64,000 nucleotides of DNA from Oceanobacillus neutriphilus (GCF_014645515.1 NZ_BMLW01000004.1:62001-126000); one strand, 5' to 3'; positions 38,018 through 47,527 are shown, counted from the first letter of the stretch. The notes: generated by a model from the letters alone, not told the origin. Translations and numbers: made by a program.

Positions 38018-38851
38018 TTATCCAAACCGGCCGGAAATATAATCCCCAGTACGTTCATCAGCAGGATTATTGAAAATATGATCTGTTTTATCATATTCAA
38101 TAATTTCCCCATTCAGGAAGAATGCTGTCTTATCAGAAATACGGGCTGCCTGCTGCATATTATGCGTTACAATTACAATGGCATAATCCTTCTTCAATTC
38201 CTGTACAAGCTCTTCAATACGCAGGGTTGATTTCGGATCCAGTGCAGATGTCGGCTCATCCATTAAAATAACATTGGGCTCAACAGCTAAACAACGGGCG
38301 ATACATAGGCGCTGCTGCTGTCCACCGGATAACCCGTATGCATTATCATTCAGGCGATCCTTTAATTCATCCCAGATAAATGCGCCGCGCAGGCTGTTTT
38401 CAACGATCTCATCAAGTATCTTTTTATTTTTAATGCCATGAATCTTAGGACCGTAAGCAATATTTTCATAGATTGATTTTGGAAACGGATTTGCTTTTTG
38501 AAATACCATTCCAACCTGTGTCCTTAAGTCTTCTACCCGAAATGATTTATCTAAAATATTTTTACCCTTATACGTTATCTGGCCGGATGTTTTTACAATT
38601 GGAACCAGTTCCACCATGCGGTTTAATGTCTTCAAATATGTTGATTTCCCGCACCCGGATGGCCCGATAATCGCGGTTACCTCTTTTTCCTTAATATCCA
38701 TATTAATATTTTTTAAAGCATGTGTTTCGCCGTACCATAAATTCAATCCTTTTGTATCGTAAACTACTTCTTTCTGCACTTCCGGTTCGCTTCTTTCATT
38801 TTCGTTTCTTACAAGTTTCAGATTAATTGCTTTTGTCATTACAGTACTCAT
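38018..38851 (-). CDS. pstB: Phosphate ABC transporter ATPase
   Basis: 277 residues. Walker [10 protein letters not shown], signature LSGGQQQR and Walker [14 protein letters not shown] are intact; [10 protein letters not shown] is typical of PstB. It drives high-affinity phosphate import with PstA and PstC. It lies 51 bp after pstA. The N-terminus is about 25 residues longer than most PstB proteins. Confidence 0.96.
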   Translation of the reverse strand: MSTVMTKAINLKLVRNENERSEPEVQKEVVYDTKGLNLWYGETHALKNINMDIKEKEVTAIIGPSGCGKSTYLKTLNRMVELVPIVKTSGQITYKGKNILDKSFRVEDLRTQVGMVFQKANPFPKSIYENIAYGPKIHGIKNKKILDEIVENSLRGAFIWDELKDRLNDNAYGLSGGQQQRLCIARCLAVEPNVILMDEPTSALDPKSTLRIEELVQELKKDYAIVIVTHNMQQAARISDKTAFFLNGEIIEYDKTDHIFNNPADERTGDYISGRFG

Positions 38852-38902
38852 TCAGGATAATCTCCTCTCTTATATTAGCCAGTTATATCCCTGTTCATTT
38901 AT

Positions 38903-39793
38903 TTAGTAACGCTGCTGAAATTTATTTCGAATCAGAATTGCGATAGAGTTTAGCAAAAATAGCAAAACTAATAGTACAATAATTGTTGCTGCTGCTAAGT
39001 TTGCATATTCTGCGACTAGAGAAGCATCAATAGTCCAATAATAGATTTGCATTGGTAATGCCGTAAATGTATCAAAAATACCTTCTGGAAACGGAATTAG
39101 TAAAGCCGGTATACCAAGCACAGTTAATGGAGCTGTCTCCCCTATTGCACGTGATAATGCTAAAATGGCTCCTGTTAAAATCCCTGGTAATGCTGCCGGC
39201 AGAATAATGCGGCGTACTGTCTGCCATTTTGTGGCTCCCATGCCATAGGACGCTTCACTCAAATTGCCCGGCACCGCCCGCAGAGCTTCTTGTGCTGCAA
39301 CAATTACTATTGGAAGCACAAGCAACGCTAATGTTAACCCGCCAGCTAAAATAACATTGCCGAATTCTAATGCGCGGACAAATAATGTCAGGCCTAATAA
39401 TCCATAAACAATGGATGGAACACCTGCTAAGTTAGAAATATTTGTTGCGATAAAGGATTGAAGTTTTCCTTTCTTTGCATAAAGCTCCAGATAAATTGCT
39501 GTCCCTACTCCAATTACCATTGTTACAGGAATAACGACTACCATCAGCCATGCTGTCCCTAGAATGGCTCCCATAATCCCTGCTCTGCTTGCATCCGTTG
39601 ATAGATGATTCATCAGAAAGTCAATATTGATATATTCTATTCCCTGTGTAAAAATACGGATAAGCAATACTGCCAGTACAACAAGACCAAACAACGTAGA
39701 GGCGAAGAAAAGGCCTTTCCAGCCTGTATTCTTTCGTACACGAGATGACATACGCTTCCCGACCAGCTCGGCATCCATATATTTTGTTGTCAT
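38903..39793 (-). CDS. pstA: Phosphate ABC transporter permease
   Basis: 296 residues, six helices. GVPSIVYGLLGLTLFVRAL and LSEASYGMGATKWQTVRRIILP (EAA loop) are PstA marks. It lies one base after pstC; AGAGGAG is the ribosome-binding site. Confidence 0.95.
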   Translation of the reverse strand: MTTKYMDAELVGKRMSSRVRKNTGWKGLFFASTLFGLVVLAVLLIRIFTQGIEYINIDFLMNHLSTDASRAGIMGAILGTAWLMVVVIPVTMVIGVGTAIYLELYAKKGKLQSFIATNISNLAGVPSIVYGLLGLTLFVRALEFGNVILAGGLTLALLVLPIVIVAAQEALRAVPGNLSEASYGMGATKWQTVRRIILPAALPGILTGAILALSRAIGETAPLTVLGIPALLIPFPEGIFDTFTALPMQIYYWTIDASLVAEYANLAAATIIVLLVLLFLLNSIAILIRNKFQQRY

Positions 39794-39794
39794 C

Positions 39795-40739
39795 TTAGTA
39801 CTCCTCTCTAAATTTACGTGAAATATATTTTGCTAATAGATTCATAATTAATGTGAAAACAAATAGCGTTAATGCAACAGCATAAAGACTGTAATAAATC
39901 GTTGTTCCCGCTGCCGCTTCCCCGCCGGCAACCTCTACGATATAAGCAGTCATTGTCTGCATAGATCCGGTAATGTCGAAGGAGAAATTCTTAGAGCTTC
40001 CGCTCGCAATAGCTACAATCATCGTTTCTCCTATTGCCCGGGAAATACCAAGCACAAAGGAAGCAACAATCCCTGATAACGCTGCTGGGATAACTACTTT
40101 AAATGTTGTCTCCAGCTTTGTTGATCCAAGTGCCAAAGCTCCTTCTCTCATAGAGTTCGGAACAGAAGACATCGCATCCTCTGACAGCGAAGCAATCATT
40201 GGAATAATCATTACACCCATGATAATTCCCGGGCTAAGAATATTTGTCGCTTCAATAGATGGGAAAATCATTCTTAGTAAGGGTGTTACAAATGTAAATG
40301 CAAAGAACCCGTAAACAATCGTAGGCACTCCTGCTAAAATCTCTAATAACGGCTTCAATACTCTTCGTACATTATCCGGAGCATATTCACTTAAATAAAT
40401 TGCGGACATCATCCCGATTGGTCCAGCTACCAGCATTGCAATAACTGTTGAGATAATCGTTCCATTCAATAATGGTAATACACCAAACTCAGGATTTTGA
40501 CTTAACGGCTTTAACACTGTTCCTGTAAAGAAATCAAGAATCGGCACATTTCGGAAAAACGCAACTGACTCAGCAAACAAAGTATAAATAATCCCGACTG
40601 TTGTAAGAACCGATATGGAAGCAATAATTAATAATAGACTGGGTACCAGTCGTTCTAATTGATTAAAAAATTTCCGCTTCTGCTTTTGCTGCTCAATCAT
40701 TTCACTAACCGACATACGATTCTTATTATTTGCAGCCAT
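39795..40739 (-). CDS. pstC: Phosphate ABC transporter permease
   Basis: 314 residues, six helices. GVPTIVYGFFAFTFVTPLL and REGALALGSTKLETTFKVVIP (EAA loop) identify PstC. It forms the membrane channel with PstA. An 80-bp gap with a strong hairpin separates it from pstS. Confidence 0.95.
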   Translation of the reverse strand: MAANNKNRMSVSEMIEQQKQKRKFFNQLERLVPSLLLIIASISVLTTVGIIYTLFAESVAFFRNVPILDFFTGTVLKPLSQNPEFGVLPLLNGTIISTVIAMLVAGPIGMMSAIYLSEYAPDNVRRVLKPLLEILAGVPTIVYGFFAFTFVTPLLRMIFPSIEATNILSPGIIMGVMIIPMIASLSEDAMSSVPNSMREGALALGSTKLETTFKVVIPAALSGIVASFVLGISRAIGETMIVAIASGSSKNFSFDITGSMQTMTAYIVEVAGGEAAAGTTIYYSLYAVALTLFVFTLIMNLLAKYISRKFREEY

Positions 40740-40771
40740 TATTCAAATGCCACCTTTCCTCATCAAAAAAT

Positions 40772-40817
40772 AAGAGGAAGATGAGAGGTGAAGTCTTACC
40801 ACTCATCTGTCTTCTTT
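40772..40817 (-). terminator. Intercistronic hairpin between pstS and pstC
   Basis: Minus strand GAAGAcaGATGAGtGG-..-CCtCTCATCTTC followed by a T-rich tract. It is placed to stop part of the transcription after pstS, so the binding protein would be made in excess over the permeases. Confidence 0.7.
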
Positions 40818-40819
40818 TC

Positions 40820-41785
40820 TTATTCAATTCCTTCTAAAGCTTCCAGCTGGGACTGAACTTCCTCATCAGGAATTGGTGCAAATCCAGTCTCGCCAGCAAC
40901 ATTATTCGCATTTTCTAAAACATATTTTGCATAATCAAGAACTTCCGGTTTTTCCTGTGCACGGCTGGCATTCAAGTAAGTGAATACCGGACGTGTATAG
41001 TCAGCATAAGGTCCATCCTCTGCAATAGTATCCAGTGAAGGTTCAACTGCTCCTTCTCCAAAATCAATGGATACTGCATTGATTTTGTCCTGGTTACTCT
41101 GATAGTAGCCGAATCCGAAGAATCCAATTGCATTCTTATCTTCCGAAATCAATGTTACTAACGTTGAATAGTCTTTTTGAAGATCAATACCTTCTACTAA
41201 GTCTTGTTCTTCTAAAATTGTTTCGTAAAAGAATTCATATGTCCCGTGATTTTCATTTGGACCATATGTTTTAATATCTTCTTTCGGCCAGGAATCGTCG
41301 ATGTCTGACCACTGAGTATATTCACCAAGGAAGATCCCCTGTATCTGTTCTGGAGTTAATTCTGTCGCCCAATCGTTATCCGGATGCGTCACAATCGTTA
41401 ACCCATCTAATGCAACCTTCAGCTCTTGAACTTCAAAACCTAATTCATCTGCCTTCGTCTGCTCTTCCTCTTTTATCTCCCGGGAAGCATCATTAAAGTC
41501 TGTCCCGTTTTCAACTAAGAATTTTTCAAAGCCTGCGCTTGTTCCTGCACGACCAACCTCCACAGAAACTTCCTGCTGTTCATTTATCATATAATCCTCA
41601 GCTAAGCGAGCCATTAACGGGTATACAGTACCAGAACCATCAATTGCAATACTGCCTGATAATTCTTCGCTGCTGCCGGATTCAGATCCAGCATCTTCTG
41701 CACCGTCTGCATCTCCTGAACCACATGCTGCCAAGAAAACTAAAACAGAAACAAAAAAGAATAAAGTAACTCGTTTAAAGCTCAT
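40820..41785 (-). CDS. pstS: Phosphate-binding lipoprotein
   Basis: 321 residues. The signal ends LVFLAAC with lipidation at Cys-21. SIAIDGSGTVYPLMARLAED is the phosphate-binding N-lobe loop (SGT), and VGRAGTSAGFEKF the second contact. It captures phosphate outside the membrane for PstCAB. AAGGGGG precedes the ATG. Pho boxes lie about 100 bp upstream. Confidence 0.95.
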   Translation of the reverse strand: MSFKRVTLFFFVSVLVFLAACGSGDADGAEDAGSESGSSEELSGSIAIDGSGTVYPLMARLAEDYMINEQQEVSVEVGRAGTSAGFEKFLVENGTDFNDASREIKEEEQTKADELGFEVQELKVALDGLTIVTHPDNDWATELTPEQIQGIFLGEYTQWSDIDDSWPKEDIKTYGPNENHGTYEFFYETILEEQDLVEGIDLQKDYSTLVTLISEDKNAIGFFGFGYYQSNQDKINAVSIDFGEGAVEPSLDTIAEDGPYADYTRPVFTYLNASRAQEKPEVLDYAKYVLENANNVAGETGFAPIPDEEVQSQLEALEGIE

Positions 41786-41880
41786 TAAAGGGCCCCCTTA
41801 AATTTATCTACATTAGTATTTTTACTGGACATTTCTCCTCTGTCCTTACTTTGAAGTATAGAGAAGAATTATTAATATAG

Positions 41881-41908
41881 TTTGTTGTTAATGTAAAGAG
41901 TATGTAAA
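41881..41908 (-). promoter_or_regulatory. PhoP (Pho box) repeats upstream of pstS
   Basis: On the minus strand, TTTACA occurs twice (41903-41908 and 41892-41897), with a weaker AACAAA at 41881-41886. All are 11 bp apart, the phasing of PhoP~P dimer sites in Bacillus. This implies induction of pst under phosphate starvation. Confidence 0.75.
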
Positions 41909-42084
41909 TTATCTTTAAGAGGGTTTAATATTAGAAAATCAAACTGATGAAAAAATGCACGCTTGTTACATTCTATGCTTGTCCTGTTTTAAATGAAAAT
42001 ATCATTTCTTTATTATTATCTTATGCACGGATATTCCATTTATCATTTAAATAAATAAACTTATGAAATATCCTATATTACCAT

Positions 42085-42512
42085 CTCAACTTTCGCTCCT
42101 TAAAAAATAACTTGCTTATCATGGAGACAGGTGTTGATGATTTCTTTCATTCGTTGTAGAAACCTAACTGAGCGCAGACCAACCACGAAGACTCCTAAGT
42201 GGTTCGCAGTCTAAACCCGTGACTCCTGGGGCCTAAGATTACTCACCCCATCGAAAAGCGTTGTCACAACGCCTGCACTTGCACGTCCCGGGGCTGGGAC
42301 TGCGATTACTCGTCCCACCGAAGAGCTTTTGCGATTACTCGCCCTATCGAAAACATTTGTGCATCGCAGGGCGAGCTGAAGATCCACTTGAAAAGCGGTT
42401 TTCTTTTCAAGTTAGCTGAAGCCGTCCCCAGGGAAAGCGTAGTGGTTGGTCGGAGCGGTGCTATACACAAGCACCATTTCAATATAAAATCTTCATGTTT
42501 TCATTTTGCTAA
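42085..42512. mobile_element. MITE-like repeat element, copy 3 (one end lost)
   Basis: One end is intact: CTCAACTTTCGCTCCT (from 42085), followed by AAAATAACTTGCTTATC, which matches the inverted right end of copy 2 at 9653-10053; this copy is therefore in opposite orientation. The interior repeats the GACCAACCAC, GGGCGAGCTGAAGATCCACTT and AGTGGTTGGTCGGAGCGG blocks. No second terminal repeat is found; similarity fades near 42480-42512, where the T-box promoter begins. No gene inside. Confidence 0.65.
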
Positions 42513-42518
42513 AACCGC

Positions 42519-42547
42519 TTGCATTTTATATGGCAATTACTTATAAT
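42519..42547 (+). promoter_or_regulatory. Sigma-A promoter of the T-box transcript
   Basis: TTGCAT (42519-42524) and TATAAT (42542-42547) with a 17-bp spacer. Transcription should begin near 42554, just before stem I of the T-box. Confidence 0.75.
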
Positions 42548-42574
42548 AACGATAATTCACATTTGTTATTTATT

Positions 42575-42870
42575 AAAAGCGTTGAAGAGGAAAAGTAAGA
42601 TTCACCTATTTTTTCACAGAGAACTTCGGTAGCTGAAAAGAAGTAAAAATAAGAATCTGAACAATGGCCTCTGAGCTTCGTGCTGAAAGTATCCTTGGGT
42701 ACTAGTAGGTTCCGGCGAGATTTGGTACTCGTTATCAATACCACAGTATAAAAGCTCCATGCTTTCGTACTTGATGAGGCTGTATGTGTGAGCATACAGT
42801 AAAATAAGGTGGTACCACGTAAATTCCAGCCACGTCCTTATCGTTTATTCGATACGGGCGTGGTTTTTTA
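42575..42870 (+). ncRNA. T-box riboswitch, specifier AUG (methionine)
   Basis: The T-box sequence AAGGTGGTACCACG is at 42806-42819, followed by a terminator CCACGtCC-TATCG/CGATA-GGgCGTGG with TTTTTT (42830-42868). Stem I: AGATTC (42598-42603) pairs with GAATCT (42653-42658) and AGAGG (42586-42590) with CCTCT (42668-42672). The apical AGAGAACTTCGGTAGCTG motif is also present. The specifier loop is GAACAATGG (42659-42667); by alignment with the glyQS layout the specifier is ATG at 42664-42666. Uncharged tRNA-Met would then permit transcription of the SAM hydrolase. Confidence 0.88.
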
Positions 42871-42931
42871 ATTTCTTGTAGCAGAAAGAATAAGCCAGCT
42901 AGTCATCAGCAAAAATACAGGAGGTTTTTAA

Positions 42932-43783
42932 ATGAGCAGAAATTTAGTAATTCAAACAGACTTCGGTATCAGTGACGGTGCAGTAAGTGCAATGTATGGC
43001 GTAGCACTTACTGTAGATTCCAATCTCCGGGTATTCGACCTGACACACAACATCCCGCAATATAATATTTGGGAGGGGTCTTATCGTTTATACCAAACTT
43101 TGCCGTATTGGCCTGAGGGGACAGTTTTTATTTCTGTTGTTGATCCGGGAGTTGGAACTTCGAGACTGAGTGTTGTTGTGAAAACGGTAAATAACCAGTA
43201 TATCGTAACACCAGATAATGGAACACTTACCCATATTAAAAAGGATATCGGAATTAAGGAAGCAAGAACCATCGACGAGAAAACAAACAGGCTGCCCAGA
43301 TCAGGCGAATCCTATACGTTTCATGGCCGTGATGTTTATGCGTATACCGGTGCAAGACTGGCATCAAACACGATTACCTTTGAAGAAGTCGGTCCGGCTA
43401 TTGATTCAGAGGATATTGTTGAATTAACAAAACCAGAAGCATATATAGAAGAGGATATTGTCTACGGTAATATTGATATATTGGATATTCGTTTTGGTAA
43501 TCTATGGACCAATATCAGCAGAGAGCTATTCCAAGAAATCGATGTTGCACATGGTGATGCTTTTGAAGTCACCATCGCCACTAACCGTCAGCAGGTATAT
43601 AAAAATATCATGACATATAGACATTCCTTTGCCGAAATTCGACTTGGTGAGCCTTTACTATATGTGAATTCATTAGACAATTTAGGAGTCGCCATCAACC
43701 AGGGTTCCTTTGCCAATGCTTATCATGTTGAAACAGGGCCTCATTGGCAGATTATTATTCGTAAAGCGTCGAAAATGAATTAA
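42932..43783 (+). CDS. SAM hydroxide adenosyltransferase (DUF62, SAM hydrolase)
   Basis: 283 residues of the DUF62/duf-62 family, which splits S-adenosylmethionine with water into adenosine and methionine. Conserved parts are VIQTDFGISDGAVSAMYG at the N-terminus, VVDPGVGTSR with the catalytic Asp, TPDNGTL and FHGRDVYA with the His. The C-terminal beta-barrel domain spans ~175-280. GGAGG precedes the ATG. It sits directly behind the T-box, as a single gene. Confidence 0.9.
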   Translation: MSRNLVIQTDFGISDGAVSAMYGVALTVDSNLRVFDLTHNIPQYNIWEGSYRLYQTLPYWPEGTVFISVVDPGVGTSRLSVVVKTVNNQYIVTPDNGTLTHIKKDIGIKEARTIDEKTNRLPRSGESYTFHGRDVYAYTGARLASNTITFEEVGPAIDSEDIVELTKPEAYIEEDIVYGNIDILDIRFGNLWTNISRELFQEIDVAHGDAFEVTIATNRQQVYKNIMTYRHSFAEIRLGEPLLYVNSLDNLGVAINQGSFANAYHVETGPHWQIIIRKASKMN

Positions 43784-43857
43784 TTTTAAACAGATAATAG
43801 TGTTTTATTCTATAAGGACTTTTTAACAGCAGAGCTTCAAAATATATATTATTCAAA

Positions 43858-43904
43858 CAAAAAGTGATCCATTGCCGCAAACCGGCTCTGCATCACTTTT
43901 TATT
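43858..43904. terminator. Bidirectional terminator
   Basis: AAAAAGTGATC...ATCACTTTTT hairpin between convergent genes (SAM hydrolase and ABC ATPase). Confidence 0.8.
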
Positions 43905-43911
43905 ACATCTA

Positions 43912-44601
43912 CTATAATATATCATGGACTCTTTCCTGTAATTCCATCTTACCATCTGTAATCTTATATACTTTATCACAATCATCAATCAGCCGCGTAT
44001 CATGGGTCACAACAATGGTCGCTGTCTGCTTTTCTTTGGTAATTTCCTTCAGCATCTTCATTACCTCAAACGCCCGATCAGAATCGAGGGATGCAGTCGG
44101 TTCATCCGCTAAAATAATACTAGGGTTGGTATAAAGTGCTTTGGCTATCGCAACGCGCTGTTTTTCCCCGCCGGATAAGTCCCTCGGAAAGTTACGGATT
44201 AAATGATCAATTCCCAGTGACTGATAAAGCTCTTTCGCCTCTTCCTTTTGTAAATTTCCTTTCTTCACCTTATCTAACAGCTGCATCTGCTGCCCGACAT
44301 TTAAATAAGGTACGAGATTAGATGCCTGTAATACAAATCCGACTTCCTTCAGCCTTAATGCAGCACGTTTTTTCTCCTTTAAATCCGTCAAAGCTGTTCC
44401 ATTAATCATCACTTCTCCACCAGTTGGTGTCTGCAGCCCGCCTGCAATCGTTAAAAATGTACTTTTTCCAGATCCGGAGGGACCAATCACAGCAATTAAC
44501 TCTCCTTTTTCAGCTTCAAAATCCGTTTCCTTCATTGCTTCCACTTTTGTTCTGCCAGACCCAAAGGTTTTCTGTACCTTCTTCAATTCTAAAATAGCCA
44601 T
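43912..44601 (-). CDS. ABC transporter ATPase (MacB/LolD type)
   Basis: 229 residues. Walker A GPSGSGKST, signature LSGGEKQR and Walker B IILADEPTASLDSD are intact. The form is that of ATPases pairing with FtsX/MacB-like permeases. It lies 6 bp after such a permease gene. Substrate unknown; export or membrane-stress roles are typical of the group. Confidence 0.9.
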   Translation of the reverse strand: MAILELKKVQKTFGSGRTKVEAMKETDFEAEKGELIAVIGPSGSGKSTFLTIAGGLQTPTGGEVMINGTALTDLKEKKRAALRLKEVGFVLQASNLVPYLNVGQQMQLLDKVKKGNLQKEEAKELYQSLGIDHLIRNFPRDLSGGEKQRVAIAKALYTNPSIILADEPTASLDSDRAFEVMKMLKEITKEKQTATIVVTHDTRLIDDCDKVYKITDGKMELQERVHDIL

Positions 44602-44607
44602 GCTTTC

Positions 44608-45675
44608 TTACCCTCCTATCGCCTTTAATGGATCAATGCGTACGATGGTCTGTACGGAGATTAATGCTCCAATTACTGACACAATAATCAGGATGATCCC
44701 ATAAATCAACATTTCGATGTAATTAAAGGCTACCGGAACTGCCGCAGGTAAAAATAAGCCTGTGATTACTGCCAAAGCCAGCCCAATCAGAACACCAGCT
44801 AAAGAAAGTAAAAATGTCTGCGCCACCACAGAGCCGGCCAAATATCCGGATGATATTCCCTGCGCCTTCATCACCCCAAAAATACTTATCTTCTGAATTG
44901 TAAGCACATAGAGAAAAATTGCCAGTACCACAGCTGATATAATAAATAAGAAGTATATCATCAATGTCAGTGTCAAATTTTGTTCTGTATAGCCTGGTAA
45001 ATTTTCTATAAATGTTTCTGTATCAATAACCTGTAACGCTTCGTCTGCTTCGACATTATTTAAATTATCTGTACGAATAATAAAGGCATTAATGGCATCA
45101 CTATCCCCTTCTGCAAATTCACCATATTGAAGGGTATCCAGTGTATCCTGGTCCGTGAACAATACTGGCGCTGCATTAAACCTTGCTTTATCCGTAAATC
45201 CAACGATTTCTAACGTTTCATCTGTAGAAGACAGAGAAAGTTCATCGCCGATTTCAAAGCCATCTTCTTTTAATGTATCATCAGCTATGACTTCCCCTTC
45301 ATACACAAAAGCATTTCCTTCTGTCACATCCGGCATTATAAAGGAAGATGGATCTACTGCAAAAATATATACATTTTCTTTTTTATCCCCGTTACTGGCA
45401 ATCGCACTCAGCTGAGATAATTCGGTATATTCGTCAACGCCGCTCCCATCAAAATCCTCTTTGGAGAGGACGGACTGCTGCAGCCGCAAATCGGATTCTT
45501 CTGTCAGGATAATCCCGTCTGCTTCCCATTTATCAACAGCTTCACGGTTTAATTGCTCTAATCCATTTGCCAGCCCTGATAAAAAGAAAACCAGATAAGA
45601 AATAAGCACCAGCACACCAATAACCAATGTAAAACGCAGCTTGTTATTCTTTATTTCATTCCAGGCTAAAAACAT
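44608..45675 (-). CDS. ABC transporter permease (FtsX/DevC-like)
   Basis: About 355 residues: one N-terminal helix (FTLVIGVLVLISYLVFFLSG), a ~200-residue extracellular domain and three C-terminal helices, the FtsX/MacB layout. The ATG at 45675 (MFLAWNEIKNNKLRF) is preferred because AAGGGAAGTGAG lies just upstream; an ATG at 45699 precedes it. Works with the adjacent ATPase. Confidence 0.87.
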   Translation of the reverse strand: MFLAWNEIKNNKLRFTLVIGVLVLISYLVFFLSGLANGLEQLNREAVDKWEADGIILTEESDLRLQQSVLSKEDFDGSGVDEYTELSQLSAIASNGDKKENVYIFAVDPSSFIMPDVTEGNAFVYEGEVIADDTLKEDGFEIGDELSLSSTDETLEIVGFTDKARFNAAPVLFTDQDTLDTLQYGEFAEGDSDAINAFIIRTDNLNNVEADEALQVIDTETFIENLPGYTEQNLTLTLMIYFLFIISAVVLAIFLYVLTIQKISIFGVMKAQGISSGYLAGSVVAQTFLLSLAGVLIGLALAVITGLFLPAAVPVAFNYIEMLIYGIILIIVSVIGALISVQTIVRIDPLKAIGG

Positions 45676-45762
45676 GAACTCACTTCCCTTTAGCTTCATT
45701 ACAATACAAATACCTTTGCTTATTCCCTCTTTATAGCGTGTTTAACCCAATGTCATAAATAT

Positions 45763-46701
45763 TTACTTTTCATGCTCTGTTAATCCTTTCAAGTAACCAA
45801 TAATTTCATCTTTATCCTTTGTGCTAACCTTTTCATATAACAGCTGCTCGATAAACTCCCAAATATCTTCAAGTCTTCTTTTTAATTGATAGAATGTGAT
45901 AGCTTCTTCATTTATATGATAATTTTTATGATATTGCCTATAGACTTTCATAAATGTCATAAAATACGGCTCACTTGTCAAAAACATCATGTCTGCTTCA
46001 GCAGGTGCTAATTTCAAACCTTCCCAATCAATTAACAACAGGTTCTCTGCCTGCATTAAGTTCCAATGATGAAGGTCCGTATGACAAAGCACCCTGTTTA
46101 ATGAGAATGATTTCAGCTTTGTTGAAAGTTCTTTTACGCTACTAATCCATTTGTTTATACGCTCCCGGTTCTCACGCAGAAATAAATGCAATTCTTCTGG
46201 AACATCTTCCTCTCTGTAATCGAGTACCTTTTCCAATTCTCTTATAAAGGGTACCTCAAAATCTTCTATTAGAGCCTCTGTTGGAAAAGGAATTTCCTCA
46301 TCAAATGAATGAAGTACTGCAATTATATGTGCCAATTCTTCTGTCTGCCGCTCTGTTAAGTCCCATTCACCTATTGTTTGCCCATTAATAAAAGGATACA
46401 GTAAATAAATATTTTCCTCATCATCACATTTGTAGTTACCTTCCCTTGTCTGCATCGGAACTGGAATTCTGCCTTTTAAATTACTGTTCCGTTCTATCCA
46501 CTCCACTATCGGAACATATTGATCAATCAATGCGGTTAATTTTGGTGTCGATGCCCTGCTCTTTTCATATACCTTTAAAAAATAAACTGCTTCATCTGCT
46601 TTTATCTCAAAGGCAAGCGATGCCCATCCGCCTTGTTTGGATTGTATTTGTATTGGATTGATATCATATTCTGTTTGTAACATTACGGTTAATGTATTCA
46701 T
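45763..46701 (-). CDS. APH/choline kinase-family phosphotransferase
   Basis: 312 residues with the aminoglycoside-phosphotransferase fold. The catalytic loop is HTDLHHWNLM (HxDxxxxN) at ~198-207 and the metal-binding Asp is in LLIDWEGL. It could phosphorylate a sugar, amine or antibiotic; resistance cannot be inferred. It lies 32 bp after def on the same strand and may share its transcript. Confidence 0.8.
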   Translation of the reverse strand: MNTLTVMLQTEYDINPIQIQSKQGGWASLAFEIKADEAVYFLKVYEKSRASTPKLTALIDQYVPIVEWIERNSNLKGRIPVPMQTREGNYKCDDEENIYLLYPFINGQTIGEWDLTERQTEELAHIIAVLHSFDEEIPFPTEALIEDFEVPFIRELEKVLDYREEDVPEELHLFLRENRERINKWISSVKELSTKLKSFSLNRVLCHTDLHHWNLMQAENLLLIDWEGLKLAPAEADMMFLTSEPYFMTFMKVYRQYHKNYHINEEAITFYQLKRRLEDIWEFIEQLLYEKVSTKDKDEIIGYLKGLTEHEK

Positions 46702-46733
46702 TTTAAAACCTCTTTTCTCAGAATTCTGGCCCC

Positions 46734-47291
46734 CTATTGCAAATTCAAAAATGGTTTTTCTTTATCTATACGGTCAAAAAACATGATTCCATCCAGATGA
46801 TCCATTTCGTGCTGAACCAGAATAGCGCTGTATCCTTTAAAGGTATAAGTATGTTTCTTTCCCTCTATATCAAAGGCCTGCACCTTTATTCTTTCATAAC
46901 GCGGCACATGCCCGCGTATTTCTCTGTTTACAGATAAACATCCCTCTCCCTCCGGAAGATAGATGGTATTTGCGGAATGACTGATCAGCCTGGGATTAAT
47001 CAGCTTTAATTCTATTCTTTCGTCCTTTTCCGTCTGGTAAAGGGCTGCAAACATTCTTTTATTAATACCCACTTGATTCGCCGAAAGCCCAGAGCCTGGC
47101 CTTAATTTATATTTCTTTGCCAGTTCCGGGTCCTGGCTGTTTCTTAAATAGGCCAGCATACACTCCAGTTCTGTTTTCGTTTCCTCAGTAACAGGCATAT
47201 GCACTGGGTCCAGCTGTTTTTTTAAAATTGAAGCCCCTTCTTTTTTAATGTCTTTCATTGTAATACGGTACCCTTCATGAAATTTCGTCAT
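46734..47291 (-). CDS. def: Peptide deformylase
   Basis: Removes the formyl group from nascent proteins. 185 residues. The three motifs are SGLSANQVGI (motif 1, GxGxAAxQ type, with Ser at one Ala), EGCLSV (motif 2, metal Cys) and QHEMDHLDG (motif 3, HExDH). Insertions and length match the Gram-positive type (YkrB-like). The ATG at 47291 uses an AGGAGGTG that lies inside the end of the XRE gene, so translation is coupled to the regulator. Confidence 0.93.
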   Translation of the reverse strand: MTKFHEGYRITMKDIKKEGASILKKQLDPVHMPVTEETKTELECMLAYLRNSQDPELAKKYKLRPGSGLSANQVGINKRMFAALYQTEKDERIELKLINPRLISHSANTIYLPEGEGCLSVNREIRGHVPRYERIKVQAFDIEGKKHTYTFKGYSAILVQHEMDHLDGIMFFDRIDKEKPFLNLQ

Positions 47292-47475
47292 AGATAAACA
47301 CCTCCTCCAGATTTTTATCCAGTGCTCTGGATATTTTAAATGCCAGTGCTAAAGTGGGGTCATATTTATCATTTTCAACACAGTTAATTGTTTGTCTGGA
47401 AACATCGCAAAGAAGAGCCAGCTTTGCTTGGGTTATATTTGATTGCTTCCTTATTTTTTTGATGAAATTTTTCAA
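47275..47475 (-). CDS. XRE-family HTH regulator
   Basis: About 67-residue Cro/cI-type repressor: IRKQSNITQAKLALLCDVSRQTINCVENDKY is the helix-turn-helix. The start is TTG at 47475, about 8 bp after AAAGGAG; a TTG at 47496 has no such site. It overlaps def by 17 bp. Two palindromes lie just upstream. Probably autoregulatory and may control def; that target is inferred. Confidence 0.85.
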   Translation of the reverse strand: MKNFIKKIRKQSNITQAKLALLCDVSRQTINCVENDKYDPTLALAFKISRALDKNLEEVFIYDEIS

Positions 47476-47490
47476 TATCCAAGCTCCTTT

Positions 47491-47508
47491 TGTCAAAAGT
47501 ATTTGACA
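47491..47508. promoter_or_regulatory. Operator-like palindrome before the XRE gene
   Basis: TGTCAAAagtaTTTGACA, two 7-bp arms with a 4-bp spacer, 16 bp upstream of the XRE start. Size and placement fit a Cro-type operator. Confidence 0.55.
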
Positions 47509-47527
47509 AAATTATAACATTATCCCC

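Noticed and set aside
42541..42795. Minus-strand 84-codon reading frame
   Set aside because: It is antisense to the T-box leader, whose structure explains the sequence.
45763..46701. Antibiotic resistance by the APH-like protein
   Set aside because: The fold is shared by many metabolic kinases; nothing in the sequence points to aminoglycosides.
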